Below are positions 26,577-34,835 of a stretch of 36,746 bases of DNA, one piece after another. The position numbers and the translations under genes are program-made. The stretch's first letter is position 1; each line of letters opens with the position of its first letter. The stretch is from Bacteroidota bacterium (GTDB lineage Bacteria > Bacteroidota > Bacteroidia > Flavobacteriales_E > Vicingaceae): NCBI GenBank assembly GCA_016183805.1, contig JACPDX010000008.1, positions 1,515 through 38,260 on the forward strand, read 5' to 3'. A model generated the notes under the pieces. The model searched no databases, had not been told where the DNA came from, and saw only the letters and a list, made by a program, of their open reading frames with translations.

Positions 26577-26608
26577 CTCTTGTCCCTTGTCACTTCCTCT
26601 TGTCCCTT
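26577..26608. repeat. Direct repeat at the end of manC
   Basis: CTCTTGTCCCTT occurs at 26577-26588 and 26597-26608, a 20-base period, ending against the manC stop codon. It is another short simple-repeat patch of the kind scattered through this genome's intergenic DNA. Confidence 0.6.
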
Positions 26609-27700
26609 TTAATAAAACGACAAGTCTTTGATGAGTTTTACATCATTAACAAATTGTTTTATTTTTTGTTCGTCTTGTTTTTTGCAGACCAATAATATTT
26701 TATCTGACTCTACCACAATATAATCGTCTAAACCTTGCAAAACCACCAATTTATCATTTGGCACGTTGACAATATTGTTAGATGAATCGTACATTAAAAC
26801 ACTACCGCCTACAATTGCATTTTGGTTTTCATCTAAAGGTAGATGAGTGTAAATTGAACCCCAAGTGCCTAAATCAGACCAACCAATATCGGCACTTATC
26901 ACATAAACATTGGTTGATTTTTCCATAATACCGTAATCGATTGAAATGTTTTTACAAATGGAATAAGTGTCATTTATAAATTTAATTTCTTCGGGAGTAT
27001 TATATTTAGCTGCCCCATCTTTAAAAAGCTGATTCATTTGAGGTAACAATAAGTCGAATGCTTTATTGATGCTTTTTAAACTCCAGATAAACATTCCGGA
27101 ATTCCAACAAAACTCACCACTTTCGATAAACTGTTTTGCCAGTTCCAAATCGGGTTTTTCAGTAAAGGTTTTTACCTTTTTAATTTCGTCGTCAATGGTA
27201 GAGTGGTTACTATCGAACTGAATATAACCATAACCTGTATCTGGTCGGCTTGGAGTAATTCCTAATGTTAACAAGCAATCGTTTTTTTCGGTATAATTTA
27301 ATGCCAAATTAATAACCCGAACAAATTCATCTTCCTTTAAAATCAAGTGGTCTGCAGGAGCGACAACAATATTTGCATTGGGGTTTTTTAAAGCAATTTT
27401 ATGGTTAGCATAAGCAATACAGGGAGCTGTGTTTTTTCGACTTGGCTCGCAAATTATTTGTTCATCAGTAATACCTTTAATTTGCTCTTTAATAAGGTTT
27501 TGGTACAAATCATTGGTAACAATGTAGATATTTTTTTCAGGACAAATACGTTTTAATCTTCGGTAGGTTTGTTGGATAAGAGTTTCGCCTGTGCCTAAAA
27601 TGTCTAAAAATTGTTTGGGGTGAGAGGTTCTACTCATTGGCCAAAAGCGGCTTCCTATGCCGCCAGCCATTATAACACAATAGTTATTTGGATTTAGCAT
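26609..27700 (-). CDS. manC: Mannose-1-phosphate guanylyltransferase
   Basis: The enzyme makes GDP-mannose from mannose-1-phosphate and GTP, a precursor for polysaccharides and fucose-type sugars. The nucleotide-binding signature GGIGSRFWPMSRTSHPKQF begins at about residue 13. It is followed by RKNTAPCIAYA, VVAPADHLI, GYGYIQFD, FTEKPDLELA, FCWNSGMFIW, SIDYGIMEKS and DIGWSDLGTWGS, all standard for the family. At 363 residues it has only the nucleotidyltransferase part; the C-terminal cupin isomerase domain of bifunctional ManC/AlgA proteins is absent. It starts 4 bases after the aminotransferase stop, so the two genes are probably co-transcribed. Confidence 0.93.
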   Translation of the reverse strand: MLNPNNYCVIMAGGIGSRFWPMSRTSHPKQFLDILGTGETLIQQTYRRLKRICPEKNIYIVTNDLYQNLIKEQIKGITDEQIICEPSRKNTAPCIAYANHKIALKNPNANIVVAPADHLILKEDEFVRVINLALNYTEKNDCLLTLGITPSRPDTGYGYIQFDSNHSTIDDEIKKVKTFTEKPDLELAKQFIESGEFCWNSGMFIWSLKSINKAFDLLLPQMNQLFKDGAAKYNTPEEIKFINDTYSICKNISIDYGIMEKSTNVYVISADIGWSDLGTWGSIYTHLPLDENQNAIVGGSVLMYDSSNNIVNVPNDKLVVLQGLDDYIVVESDKILLVCKKQDEQKIKQFVNDVKLIKDLSFY

Positions 27701-27704
27701 GTTT

Positions 27705-28994
27705 TTAATTTAGTTTAGATAATGCTGCTTTTAGTTGAATAAACAAGGCATCAATTTCAGATAATACCGCAGTACCAACCGAAAGTCGATACCAAGTTGA
27801 GGTGGCGTCAGCACCAAAAGCACTAAAAGGAACGATAGCAATTTTAGCTACATCTAATAAATACTTGGTAACATCGGCAGTTGTTGCTAATAATTCACCC
27901 TCGGCTGTTTTTTTACCCACCAAATTAAAATTAACGGTTAAATAAATAGCAGCTTCTGGTGCAATGGCATCAACATTATAGCCTTGATTTTTTAAGGTAA
28001 TCATGCCATTATAAAACGCTGTTAATCGTTGGTCAACTTGGCTTTTAAATTTTGTTAAATAAGCATCAATAGCATCGTCATTTTTTAAATATTTAGCAGT
28101 AGCTATTTGTTCTGCCTTTGGTGCCCAAGCTCCAATGTGGCTTAAAATAGATCTCATTTTATCAATTACTTTTTGAGGGCCGAAAGCCCAGCCTACTCTA
28201 ACTCCGGTTGCTGCAAAAGCTTTTGAAATACCATCAATGTAAATGGTGTAATTTTTAATATCAGGACAAAGCGTAACTGGGTCAACATGACGAGTTTCGC
28301 CAAAGGTTAGTGTCCAATAAATTTGATCGTACAACAAATAAAGTGGTTTTTTTGATTGACCTCTTTTTTTATTTTCTTCCAACACCATTTCACAAATTTC
28401 TTTTAATCCTTCTTCGGTAAATGTTGTACCAGTTGGATTTAAAGGCGAACAAATAGCTAACAGGGTTGCTTCACTGATAAAAGGTTTTAACTCTGCTGCT
28501 GTTGGCATAAATTTATTTTTAGCAGTAGTTTCAACAAAAATCTGCTGACCTCTCGAAAGGTGTGTATAGTGGTTGTTGTTCCAAGATGGAACAGGAAACA
28601 ACACTTTGTCCTGAGGGTCAATTAGGGTTTGATAGACCGCATAAATTAATGGGCGAGCACCTCCAGAAATTAAAATTTGATTAGCATTATATTCTAATCC
28701 TTCTCTAGTATGTAAAAACCGGGAAACGGCATCTCTTAATTCTTGAACACCATTTGCAGGTGGATAATTGGTTTCTTCATTTTGATAAGCTTTGATGATT
28801 TCATTTTTCAATTCAACTGGAATAGGAAAAATTTTAGGATTAAAATCACCAATGGTAAGGTTGTGGATTTTCTCTCCCTTATCCATTTTAGCTTTTACTT
28901 CTCCTGCTAATTTAATAATTTCAGAACCGATTAAATTTTCGGCCATTTCAGAAACTTTTTGATTGATGATTGGCTCATGTAATGAAGTACTCAT
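27705..28994 (-). CDS. Pyridoxal-phosphate-dependent aminotransferase, class I/II
   Basis: This 429-residue aspartate-aminotransferase-like enzyme (fold type I) shows an AspC-type N-terminal arm (ENLIGSEIIKLAGEVKAKMDKG), NYPPANGVQELRDAV, ISGGARPLIYAVYQTLIDP, CSPLNPTGTTF (the Asn that contacts PLP) and the PLP lysine Lys258 in DGISKAFAATGVRVGWAFGP. The arginine that binds the substrate carboxylate would be in WYRLSVG near the C-terminus. The family is common in Bacteroidota and usually annotated only as aminotransferase; the substrate cannot be assigned. It leads a pair with manC, with no obvious metabolic link. Confidence 0.9.
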   Translation of the reverse strand: MSTSLHEPIINQKVSEMAENLIGSEIIKLAGEVKAKMDKGEKIHNLTIGDFNPKIFPIPVELKNEIIKAYQNEETNYPPANGVQELRDAVSRFLHTREGLEYNANQILISGGARPLIYAVYQTLIDPQDKVLFPVPSWNNNHYTHLSRGQQIFVETTAKNKFMPTAAELKPFISEATLLAICSPLNPTGTTFTEEGLKEICEMVLEENKKRGQSKKPLYLLYDQIYWTLTFGETRHVDPVTLCPDIKNYTIYIDGISKAFAATGVRVGWAFGPQKVIDKMRSILSHIGAWAPKAEQIATAKYLKNDDAIDAYLTKFKSQVDQRLTAFYNGMITLKNQGYNVDAIAPEAAIYLTVNFNLVGKKTAEGELLATTADVTKYLLDVAKIAIVPFSAFGADATSTWYRLSVGTAVLSEIDALFIQLKAALSKLN

Positions 28995-29081
28995 GGTCTT
29001 TTTTTTTATGATGATGCGAAGTTAATAAATCAGCCTGCCGTATTAAAATTTTTAAAGGTTTATTTTTTAAAAGAGCTAGAA

Positions 29082-29120
29082 GTCGGAAGACAGAAGCACC
29101 TCTAACTTCGAACTTCCGAC
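29082..29120. repeat. Inverted purine-rich repeat between sprT-like and aminotransferase genes
   Basis: GTCGGAAG (29082-29089) pairs with CTTCCGAC (29113-29120), with ACAGAAG next to the left arm and CTTCGAA overlapping the right arm giving a partial further match. The words are those of the 6787 and 24052 copies. It lies 8 bases beyond the stop of the sprT-like gene and may end that transcript, though the T-run is poor. Confidence 0.6.
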
Positions 29121-29128
29121 CCATTAAA

Positions 29129-29737
29129 CTACTCTACTACCAACACTTCGGCAGCACCGTGTATTAAATACTGCTTTCGGCTTGAGTTTTCCTGACAAAA
29201 ATACCTTGTGCGTCGTTTCTTACCTTTTATAAAAACTCTTTTATTTTTTAAAGCAAAAACAGCTCCTTCCGGTAAATCAATTAAATGAATAGTAGATTCG
29301 CCTATATCATGTTTTTTTAATTCTAGGGTTAGATTAAAATCTCTACACGAAGAAGCCGCAGGGTTTTTGATATGTTCGACCAATACAGCAGCTATTTCGT
29401 CAGTAAAAATGTTGTTTTCCAATAAAGTTATTATTAATGCAGCATATTGATTTTTCCATTCCAACCCATGAGGTAATATGTTGTTTTTGTATTTTTCATA
29501 CACCAACAAATGAGCAAATTCATGTGTAAGTGTTATTAAAAAAGCGTATTTATTGAGGTTTTGATTGACAGAAATTCGGTGTGGAAAATGTTTGTTTGGA
29601 GCTCTGTAATCTCCTAATTTGGTAGTTCTCGTTTTTGTAACCGTTAACCGGAAAGGGTTCGGTGTAAACCATTTTTTTAAAATTGGCATAGCTTGTTCGG
29701 GAACGTGTTGTTTTATATTTTCAAAAAAGGCTTCCAC
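29129..29737 (-). CDS. SprT-like zinc metalloprotease domain protein
   Basis: This 202-residue cytoplasmic protein has a SprT-like domain. The zinc-binding HEFAH motif is His72-Glu73-His76 in LTHEFAHLLVYEKY, and HGLEWKNQY, about 20 residues further, supplies the third ligand, as in SprT/Spartan proteins. The N-terminus (FENIKQHVPEQAMPILKKWF) and the block RTTKLGDYRAP fit Bacteroidota members. A C-terminal beta-rich part (EGAVFALKNKRVFIKGKKRRTRYFC) resembles the zinc-ribbon-like end of SprT but has few cysteines. It starts 3 bases after feoB, so it is probably the third gene of the feo operon. Its substrate is unknown. Confidence 0.88.
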   Translation of the reverse strand: MEAFFENIKQHVPEQAMPILKKWFTPNPFRLTVTKTRTTKLGDYRAPNKHFPHRISVNQNLNKYAFLITLTHEFAHLLVYEKYKNNILPHGLEWKNQYAALIITLLENNIFTDEIAAVLVEHIKNPAASSCRDFNLTLELKKHDIGESTIHLIDLPEGAVFALKNKRVFIKGKKRRTRYFCQENSSRKQYLIHGAAEVLVVE

Positions 29738-29740
29738 TAA

Positions 29741-31690
29741 TTAAGCAAAAATATGATACACTATAAAACTCGACAAATAAGCCAAAACACCCATGTATGT
29801 CAATTGGATTAATGGCCATTTGATAGATTTTGTTTCTCGGTAAACAACTGCTAACGTTGCCATACATTGCATGGCAAAGGCATAAAACAACAAAAGCGAC
29901 ATGGTAGTAGCTGTTGAGTATAGTTTTTCACCTGTTTCTGCATTTTTTGCATTCATCATTTTTTCACGAATCGACATGGTGTTCTCTTCATCGCCAACAC
30001 TATATAAGGTAGCCATTGTGCCAACAAAAACTTCACGAGCAGCAAAAGAAGTAACTAATGAAATTCCTATTTTCCAGTCAAAACCAATGGGTTGAATTAA
30101 AGGTTCAATTGTTTTTCCTATTATTCCGGCATACGATGCTTCCAATTTTTCGGCGGAAATTAAATGATTAATTTCTTTTTCGGAAAGAGACGAATAATTA
30201 TTCGTCTCTACGGCATATTTTTCTTCAATTTTTTCAAAAGTATTCGATGGTCCGTAAGACGACAATACCCACAGCACAATAGAAATTGCAACAATTATTT
30301 TTCCGGCATCAAACAAAAACACTTGTACTTTCGAGTAAATGGATAATCCAACATTTTTCCATCTTGGCATTCTGTAAATGGGCATTTCCATAATGAAACT
30401 ACTTTTTTCTTTCGATTTTATTAATTTTTTCATTACCCAAGCAGCCCCTAAAGCAGCAATAAAACCAATCAGGTACAATCCCATCATTAATAAACCTTGT
30501 AAATTAAAAACTCCCCAACTGCTGTCTTTTGATATGATTAAACCGATTAATAAAGTATAAACCGGTATTCTTGCCGAACAGCTTATTAATGGAGCTACCA
30601 TTATGGTAATCAATCGTTCTTTTAAATTGGTAATGGTTCGTGTACTCATAATTGCAGGGACAGCACAGGCTGTTGAACTCAATAACGGAATTATCGATTT
30701 TCCATTTAGTCCAAATTGGCGTAAAATGCGATCCATTAAAAAACTAACCCGCGACATGTAGCCGGTATCTTCCAGGACAACAATAAAGGCAAACAACATG
30801 GTAATTTGAGGGACAAAAACAAAGATTCCGCTTAATCCTGCAACAATACCATTTACTATTAAATCGTTTAAAATTCCTTGTGACAATGTATTTCCTAACC
30901 AATTACCTAGTAGTAAAAATCCTTTTTCAATTAATTCCATGGGGTACGACGACCATGAAAAAATAGCTTGAAAGATGGTAAATAAGATGCTTAAAAAAAT
31001 TAAATATCCATAAAATTTATGGGTAAGAATGTTGTCAATTTTTTTGGTTAAAACGGACGTTTTCCCTTCGCCTTTACTAGAAAAGCACTGATTTACAATC
31101 TCATTAATTTTCCCATATCTTAACATGGTTTCGTCAACAGCATTGGCTAAAGAATCCTTTTCAATAAACTTTACGGGATTGGCTTTAAAATGAACAATGG
31201 CATTTTTAAGTTCATCAACGCCTTTTCCTATATGAGCATTGATGGGAATAACTGATATTCCCAATAATTTTGATAGCTTTTCGACATTTACTTCCTGATT
31301 GTTTTTTTGAAGCAAATCCATCATGTTTAAAACCAACACTACTTTTTTACCCAAATCCATAATTTGAGTTAAGAGCAATAAGTTTCGTTTTAAATTGGTA
31401 ACATCTGCAACAACAACTATTATTTCGTCGTTTTTAGCTTCTAAAATGTATTGATTGGTAACTTTTTCGTCTTCCGAATTTGGGGCTAAACTATACGTGC
31501 CGGGCAAATCAATAATATTTACCACTTGATTATTTACTTTAAAAGTCCCCGATTTTTTATCGACCGTTACCCCCGGAAAATTTCCTACCTTTTGGTTTAG
31601 TCCGGTTAAGGAATTAAAGAGTGTACTTTTTCCTGTGTTTGGATTACCAACTAATAATACATTGAACAGTTTTTTTTCGACAACACTCAA
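29741..31690 (-). CDS. feoB: Ferrous iron transporter FeoB
   Basis: FeoB imports Fe(II) across the inner membrane. The N-terminal G domain has G1 GNPNTGKS (about 15-22), G2 around GVTVDKK, G3 DLPG and G4 NMMD, followed by the helical GDP-dissociation-inhibitor region. The membrane domain begins near residue 225 and includes the two gate segments (LLSSTACAVPAIMSTRTI and PLISCSARIPVYTLLIGLII) and AAREVFVGTMATLYSVG. The length of 649 is a little below the usual 680-720 but no block is missing. The loop AVETNNYSSLSEKEI is encoded by a 24-base perfect palindrome of a repeat family (30186-30209). The gene starts 5 bases after feoA. Confidence 0.96.
   Translation of the reverse strand: MSVVEKKLFNVLLVGNPNTGKSTLFNSLTGLNQKVGNFPGVTVDKKSGTFKVNNQVVNIIDLPGTYSLAPNSEDEKVTNQYILEAKNDEIIVVVADVTNLKRNLLLLTQIMDLGKKVVLVLNMMDLLQKNNQEVNVEKLSKLLGISVIPINAHIGKGVDELKNAIVHFKANPVKFIEKDSLANAVDETMLRYGKINEIVNQCFSSKGEGKTSVLTKKIDNILTHKFYGYLIFLSILFTIFQAIFSWSSYPMELIEKGFLLLGNWLGNTLSQGILNDLIVNGIVAGLSGIFVFVPQITMLFAFIVVLEDTGYMSRVSFLMDRILRQFGLNGKSIIPLLSSTACAVPAIMSTRTITNLKERLITIMVAPLISCSARIPVYTLLIGLIISKDSSWGVFNLQGLLMMGLYLIGFIAALGAAWVMKKLIKSKEKSSFIMEMPIYRMPRWKNVGLSIYSKVQVFLFDAGKIIVAISIVLWVLSSYGPSNTFEKIEEKYAVETNNYSSLSEKEINHLISAEKLEASYAGIIGKTIEPLIQPIGFDWKIGISLVTSFAAREVFVGTMATLYSVGDEENTMSIREKMMNAKNAETGEKLYSTATTMSLLLFYAFAMQCMATLAVVYRETKSIKWPLIQLTYMGVLAYLSSFIVYHIFA
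30186..30209. repeat. Perfect 24-bp palindrome inside feoB
   Basis: The half-site AGAGACGAATAA is followed directly by its reverse complement. In the feoB sense it is preceded by GT, giving GTAGAGACG at one end, which is the edge of a GTAGAGACG...CGTCTCTAC hairpin repeat I remember from intergenic DNA of Bacteroidota. Here it is translated in frame (ETNNYSSL) in a periplasmic or loop segment between membrane helices. Confidence 0.75.
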
Positions 31691-31695
31691 AATTA

Positions 31696-31926
31696 CTAGC
31701 TTGCTTTATTGATTTCGATAAGTTTTGCGTCTTTTTTTCGAATGCTTAGGCAATTACAACCGGAAGTAATAATCATAGGGTCGTGTAATGGTGCAATTCG
31801 TTCAACTTTAATTTCTTCACCTAAAATAAACCCCATGGTTAATAATTGCAACGCCAATTGCTCGTCGCAAATGTTGCAAATAGTACCACTTTCGTTTTCT
31901 ATGAGTTGATCTAAAGTTGTCATCAA
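31696..31926 (-). CDS. feoA: Ferrous iron transport protein FeoA
   Basis: FeoA is the small cytoplasmic SH3-like partner of FeoB, thought to regulate its transport. The 76-residue protein shows the family blocks LALQLLTMGFILGEEIKVERIAP and DPMIITSGCNCLSIRKKDAKLIEI. The cysteines CNICDE and CNC are visible, but a metal role is not established. It is the first gene of feoA-feoB-sprT-like, and its start lies just downstream of a palindromic operator overlapping the likely transcription start. Confidence 0.93.
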   Translation of the reverse strand: MMTTLDQLIENESGTICNICDEQLALQLLTMGFILGEEIKVERIAPLHDPMIITSGCNCLSIRKKDAKLIEINKAS

Positions 31927-31934
31927 AATTTTCC

Positions 31935-31969
31935 TTATTTAGATTTAGTCTAAATAAAGGGCAAATGTA
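31935..31969 (-). promoter_or_regulatory. feoA promoter (-7 box) with overlapping palindromic operator
   Basis: TACATTTG on the minus strand (31962-31969) is a perfect TAnnTTTG element 36 bases before the feoA start. Immediately downstream is the inverted repeat TTATTTAGA (31935-31943) / TCTAAATAA (31949-31957) with a 5-base spacer. It would cover the transcription start, as a repressor site should. The TTTAG...CTAAA type resembles sites of DtxR/MntR-type metal repressors, and an iron-responsive role fits the operon, but the protein is not identified. No clear TTTG -33 box is present. Confidence 0.6.
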
Positions 31970-32022
31970 ATTGATTTTTTATAGTAAATCCATGATTAAT
32001 ATCAGAAAAGGCAAGGAATAAT

Positions 32023-32160
32023 TTAAACGCTAACTGCTTTTTTACTTGTTGAACCCCATTTTGGGCACGTATTGCATTTTGTTTTTTTACTACCCGAACA
32101 AGATATTAAAAACGCTGAAAGGATGAATGTAATTGCAATATGTATAAAATTTAGTTTCAT
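32023..32160 (-). CDS. Small lipoprotein, 45 residues
   Basis: A short frame reads MKLNFIHIAITFILSAFLISC as a lipoprotein signal peptide, with lipobox FLISC and Cys21 as the first mature residue. Only 24 residues follow, including SGSKKTKCNTCPKW with a CxxC pair. Tiny Cys- and Lys-rich lipoproteins of this kind are known to me in Bacteroidota, usually unannotated; the function is unknown. It lies in the 348-base gap between feoA and mlaE, reads in the feoA direction and ends 53 bases before the feo -7 box. The signal peptide and ordinary codon use make it credible. Confidence 0.65.
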   Translation of the reverse strand: MKLNFIHIAITFILSAFLISCSGSKKTKCNTCPKWGSTSKKAVSV

Positions 32161-32274
32161 AATAACAAAGTTAAGCTTTAATGATTAAATGAAACATATC
32201 TATTAAAATTTATCTAACCATCAGCTATCGGATTCATTTTAAAAATAGTTACTTTTATCAACTATTAAAAAAAA

Positions 32275-33018
32275 ATGGTAACTGCATTACATAGTATAGG
32301 CGAATATTTTTTGCTGTTGAGCAGGGTTTTTAAAAAACCTGACAATTGGAAATTATATCGAAGACAAATTCTGGTTGAAATGACTACGTTGGGGTTGGGC
32401 TCTATGGGGTTAATTGCAATTATTTCGTTTTTTATGGGTGCGGTTGTTACCATACAAACTGCATCAAACATTGATAGCCCATTAATTCCTGATTATGCCA
32501 TTGGTTTTGCTACCCGACAATCGTTTATTTTAGAACTTGCCCCAACTGTAATGTGTTTAATTTTAGCAGGAAAAATAGGCTCTAATATTGCTTCTGAGAT
32601 AGGAACTATGCGAATTACCGAACAAATTGATGCTCTCGAAATTATGGGAGTAAACTCTGCATCGTATTTAATTTTACCGAAAATAATAGCTGCTTTATTA
32701 ATTGTTCCTGTCATCATTATTTACAGTATGTTTTTAGGCGTAATGGGTGGATGGTTTGTTTCAGCTTATTCCGACTTTACTACAATGGATAAATACTTGT
32801 TGGGGATTAGATGGAATTTTACCATGTTCAGTATTGTTTATGCATTAATAAAAACTTTATTTTTTGCTTTTATCATTACCAGTGTTCCTGCATTTTTTGG
32901 CTACTTTACCCGAGGTGGCTCCATCGAAATTGGTAGATCTAGTACTAAATCGGTTGTTTACAGCAGTATTTGTATCCTTATTGTAAATTATATTTTAACT
33001 CAATTACTTTTAATATAA
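32275..33018 (+). CDS. mlaE: MlaE-type ABC transporter permease
   Basis: MlaE is the inner-membrane permease of the phospholipid transport system that keeps outer-membrane lipid asymmetry. The 247-residue protein has a short amphipathic N-terminus (IGEYFLLLSRVFKKPDNW), then about five membrane helices starting at residue 44 (GLGSMGLIAIISFFMGAVVTIQ). The family signature around GKIGSNIASEIGTMRITEQIDAL is clear. It is followed after one base by mlaF. MlaD and other partners are not in the window; in Bacteroidota an mce-domain gene often lies elsewhere. Confidence 0.94.
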   Translation: MVTALHSIGEYFLLLSRVFKKPDNWKLYRRQILVEMTTLGLGSMGLIAIISFFMGAVVTIQTASNIDSPLIPDYAIGFATRQSFILELAPTVMCLILAGKIGSNIASEIGTMRITEQIDALEIMGVNSASYLILPKIIAALLIVPVIIIYSMFLGVMGGWFVSAYSDFTTMDKYLLGIRWNFTMFSIVYALIKTLFFAFIITSVPAFFGYFTRGGSIEIGRSSTKSVVYSSICILIVNYILTQLLLI

Positions 33019-33019
33019 G

Positions 33020-33769
33020 ATGTTAGAAGTTAAAAATATAAGCAAATCTTTTTATGACAAAAATGTGTTGGACAATGTTTCTGCCATTTTTAAACGTGGA
33101 CAAATAAACTTAGTGATTGGTGCAAGCGGCTCCGGAAAATCGGTACTTGTAAAATGTATTGTTGGTTTACTTGAAGTTGATGCCGGAACGGTTGAGTTTG
33201 ATGGAAGGAACTTTACAACAATGAATTTTATGGAACGAAAATTAGTCAGATCGGAAATTGGTATGTTGTTTCAAGGTTCGGCTTTATTCAACTCGTTATC
33301 TGTTGAAGAAAACATTCTATTTCCTCTAGAAATGTACACCAAACAAAGTAGAGAAGAAATGTTAGACCGGGTTAATTTTTGTTTGCAACGGGTAAATCTT
33401 GAAAATGTAAATCATCTTTTTCCTGCTGAATTGAGTGGTGGAATGCAAAAACGTGTCGGTATTGCCAGAGCTATTGCTTTAAATCCAAAGTATTTATTTT
33501 GTGATGAGCCCAACTCCGGATTAGACCCACGAACCGGAATTCTTATCGATAACCTGATTATGGAGATTACTAAAGAATATCAAATGACCACTATTGTAGT
33601 TACCCATGATATGAATTCGGTAATGGAAACCGGAGAAAATATCGTGTTTTTACATAAAGGTAAAAAATGGTGGGAAGGCAACAATCACGAAATCTTAAAA
33701 ACTGACAACAAAGAGTTGTGCGACTTTGTTTATGCTTCCAAAATTATGCAGAAATTTAAAGGGTTTTAA
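33020..33769 (+). CDS. mlaF: MlaF-type ABC transporter ATPase
   Basis: This is the ATPase of the Mla phospholipid transporter and partner of MlaE. Walker A is GASGSGKS (34-41), the Q-loop is GMLFQGSALFNSLSVEENI, the signature LSGGMQKRVGIARAIA, Walker B YLFCDEPNSGLDP, and the switch histidine is in VVTHDMNSV. The FQGSALFNSLSV and DEPNSGLDP blocks separate MlaF from LptB-like ATPases. It ends 4 bases from the stop of the convergent PKD/CHU_C gene, leaving no room for a separate terminator. Confidence 0.95.
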   Translation: MLEVKNISKSFYDKNVLDNVSAIFKRGQINLVIGASGSGKSVLVKCIVGLLEVDAGTVEFDGRNFTTMNFMERKLVRSEIGMLFQGSALFNSLSVEENILFPLEMYTKQSREEMLDRVNFCLQRVNLENVNHLFPAELSGGMQKRVGIARAIALNPKYLFCDEPNSGLDPRTGILIDNLIMEITKEYQMTTIVVTHDMNSVMETGENIVFLHKGKKWWEGNNHEILKTDNKELCDFVYASKIMQKFKGF

Positions 33770-33773
33770 CCTT

Positions 33774-34833
33774 TTAGAACAACTGAATACTTTTTTTCTC
33801 AGAGTGTTTCTCTCCATCTTCACCAATTGCAACTACCACAATGTAATAGGTTCCTTTCGGCAATATTTGGTTGTTTAAATCTCTTCCATCCCAAAAGCCT
33901 TCTAACGATTTCCATTCAAAAACAAGATTTCCTTTAGCATCTCTAACAACAGCTGTAAATTCTTTAATGTTTTCACCATCAATTTTAACAACATCGTTAA
34001 TTCCGTCACCATTTGGAGAGAAAACCGTTGGAACTGTGGCTAGTGAAGATGTTATATTGTTTTCTACCGTAATTACTTGCATTACAGTTTTTGCATTGGC
34101 ATTTTTATCTATGGCAGTTAATTTAACCACATATTTCCCCGGTGTAGAAAATGTATGGAAACTATTTTCCTGACTTGTGATTTCTGAACCATCGCCAAAA
34201 TCCCAAGAATAAGCAACTCCATTACCTTCAACATTAAATTCAACATCGAGTGGAGCTTTACCCCGAACAGTATTGGTTTTAATTTTAACCGTTAAATTAG
34301 CTTGTTCAACAATCGTTTTTTCGGTATTTTTTGATTTTTCCGGAGCATTTTGTTGAACTGTTTGAGTGCTATTTTGTTGGGTTGAAGCAGATTTTTCAAC
34401 CGTTTTATTATCAACTATCGTTGTTTCTTCATTAATACTGTTTTTTACTGTTTTTTCTTTGATATCTTTCTGTTCCGTTACCATTTCGGTTGAAGCAGAA
34501 ACGATGGTTTGTTCATTATTTTTTGTTTGAACTGATGATGAAGAACTAATTGCACCAGCTTTTGCATCATCTTCAACTACTCTATTTTGTAAAAGTGTAG
34601 TTGCATCTTCAACTATCGAATTATTAATTTCTTGTGTTGAATCATCCACTATTAAGTAATAAGTGGCGGTTGCCAATCCTGTAAAAATGGCTGCTCCGGC
34701 AATAAATTTAGCTAAAATTGCTTTTGATGCAGAAGTGGCTGCTGATGAAACCGAATCCTTAGGTGCGACTCCGTTTCCAGCTCCAATGTTGCTTTGAACA
34801 TTGATTTTCTATATTGTTTAAATCTTTTTTCAC
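33774..34833 (-). pseudogene. Membrane-anchored PKD / CHU_C protein coupled to ECF sigma; N-terminus broken by deletion
   Basis: The open frame (33774 to 34808) encodes one membrane helix (about 34647-34721, AILAKFIAGAAIFTGLATATYYLIV), a Ser/Thr/Gln-rich linker, a PKD domain (GNGVAYSWDFGDGSEI, GKYVVKLTAIDKNANAKTVMQVI), and a C-terminal CHU_C-type domain (TVFSPNGDGINDVVKI, WDGRDLNNQILPKGTYYIVVVA). It has no good start in frame; TTG at 34676 is inside the helix. In another frame a GTG at 34833, two bases after the sigma-factor stop, reads MKKDLNNIEN, a plausible family N-terminus, then breaks at about 34801-34806, where the other frame picks up NVQSNIGAGN. I infer a single gene that lost a short segment. 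The cytoplasmic N-terminus may have been an anti-sigma-like part. Confidence 0.72.
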
Positions 34834-34835
34834 TT

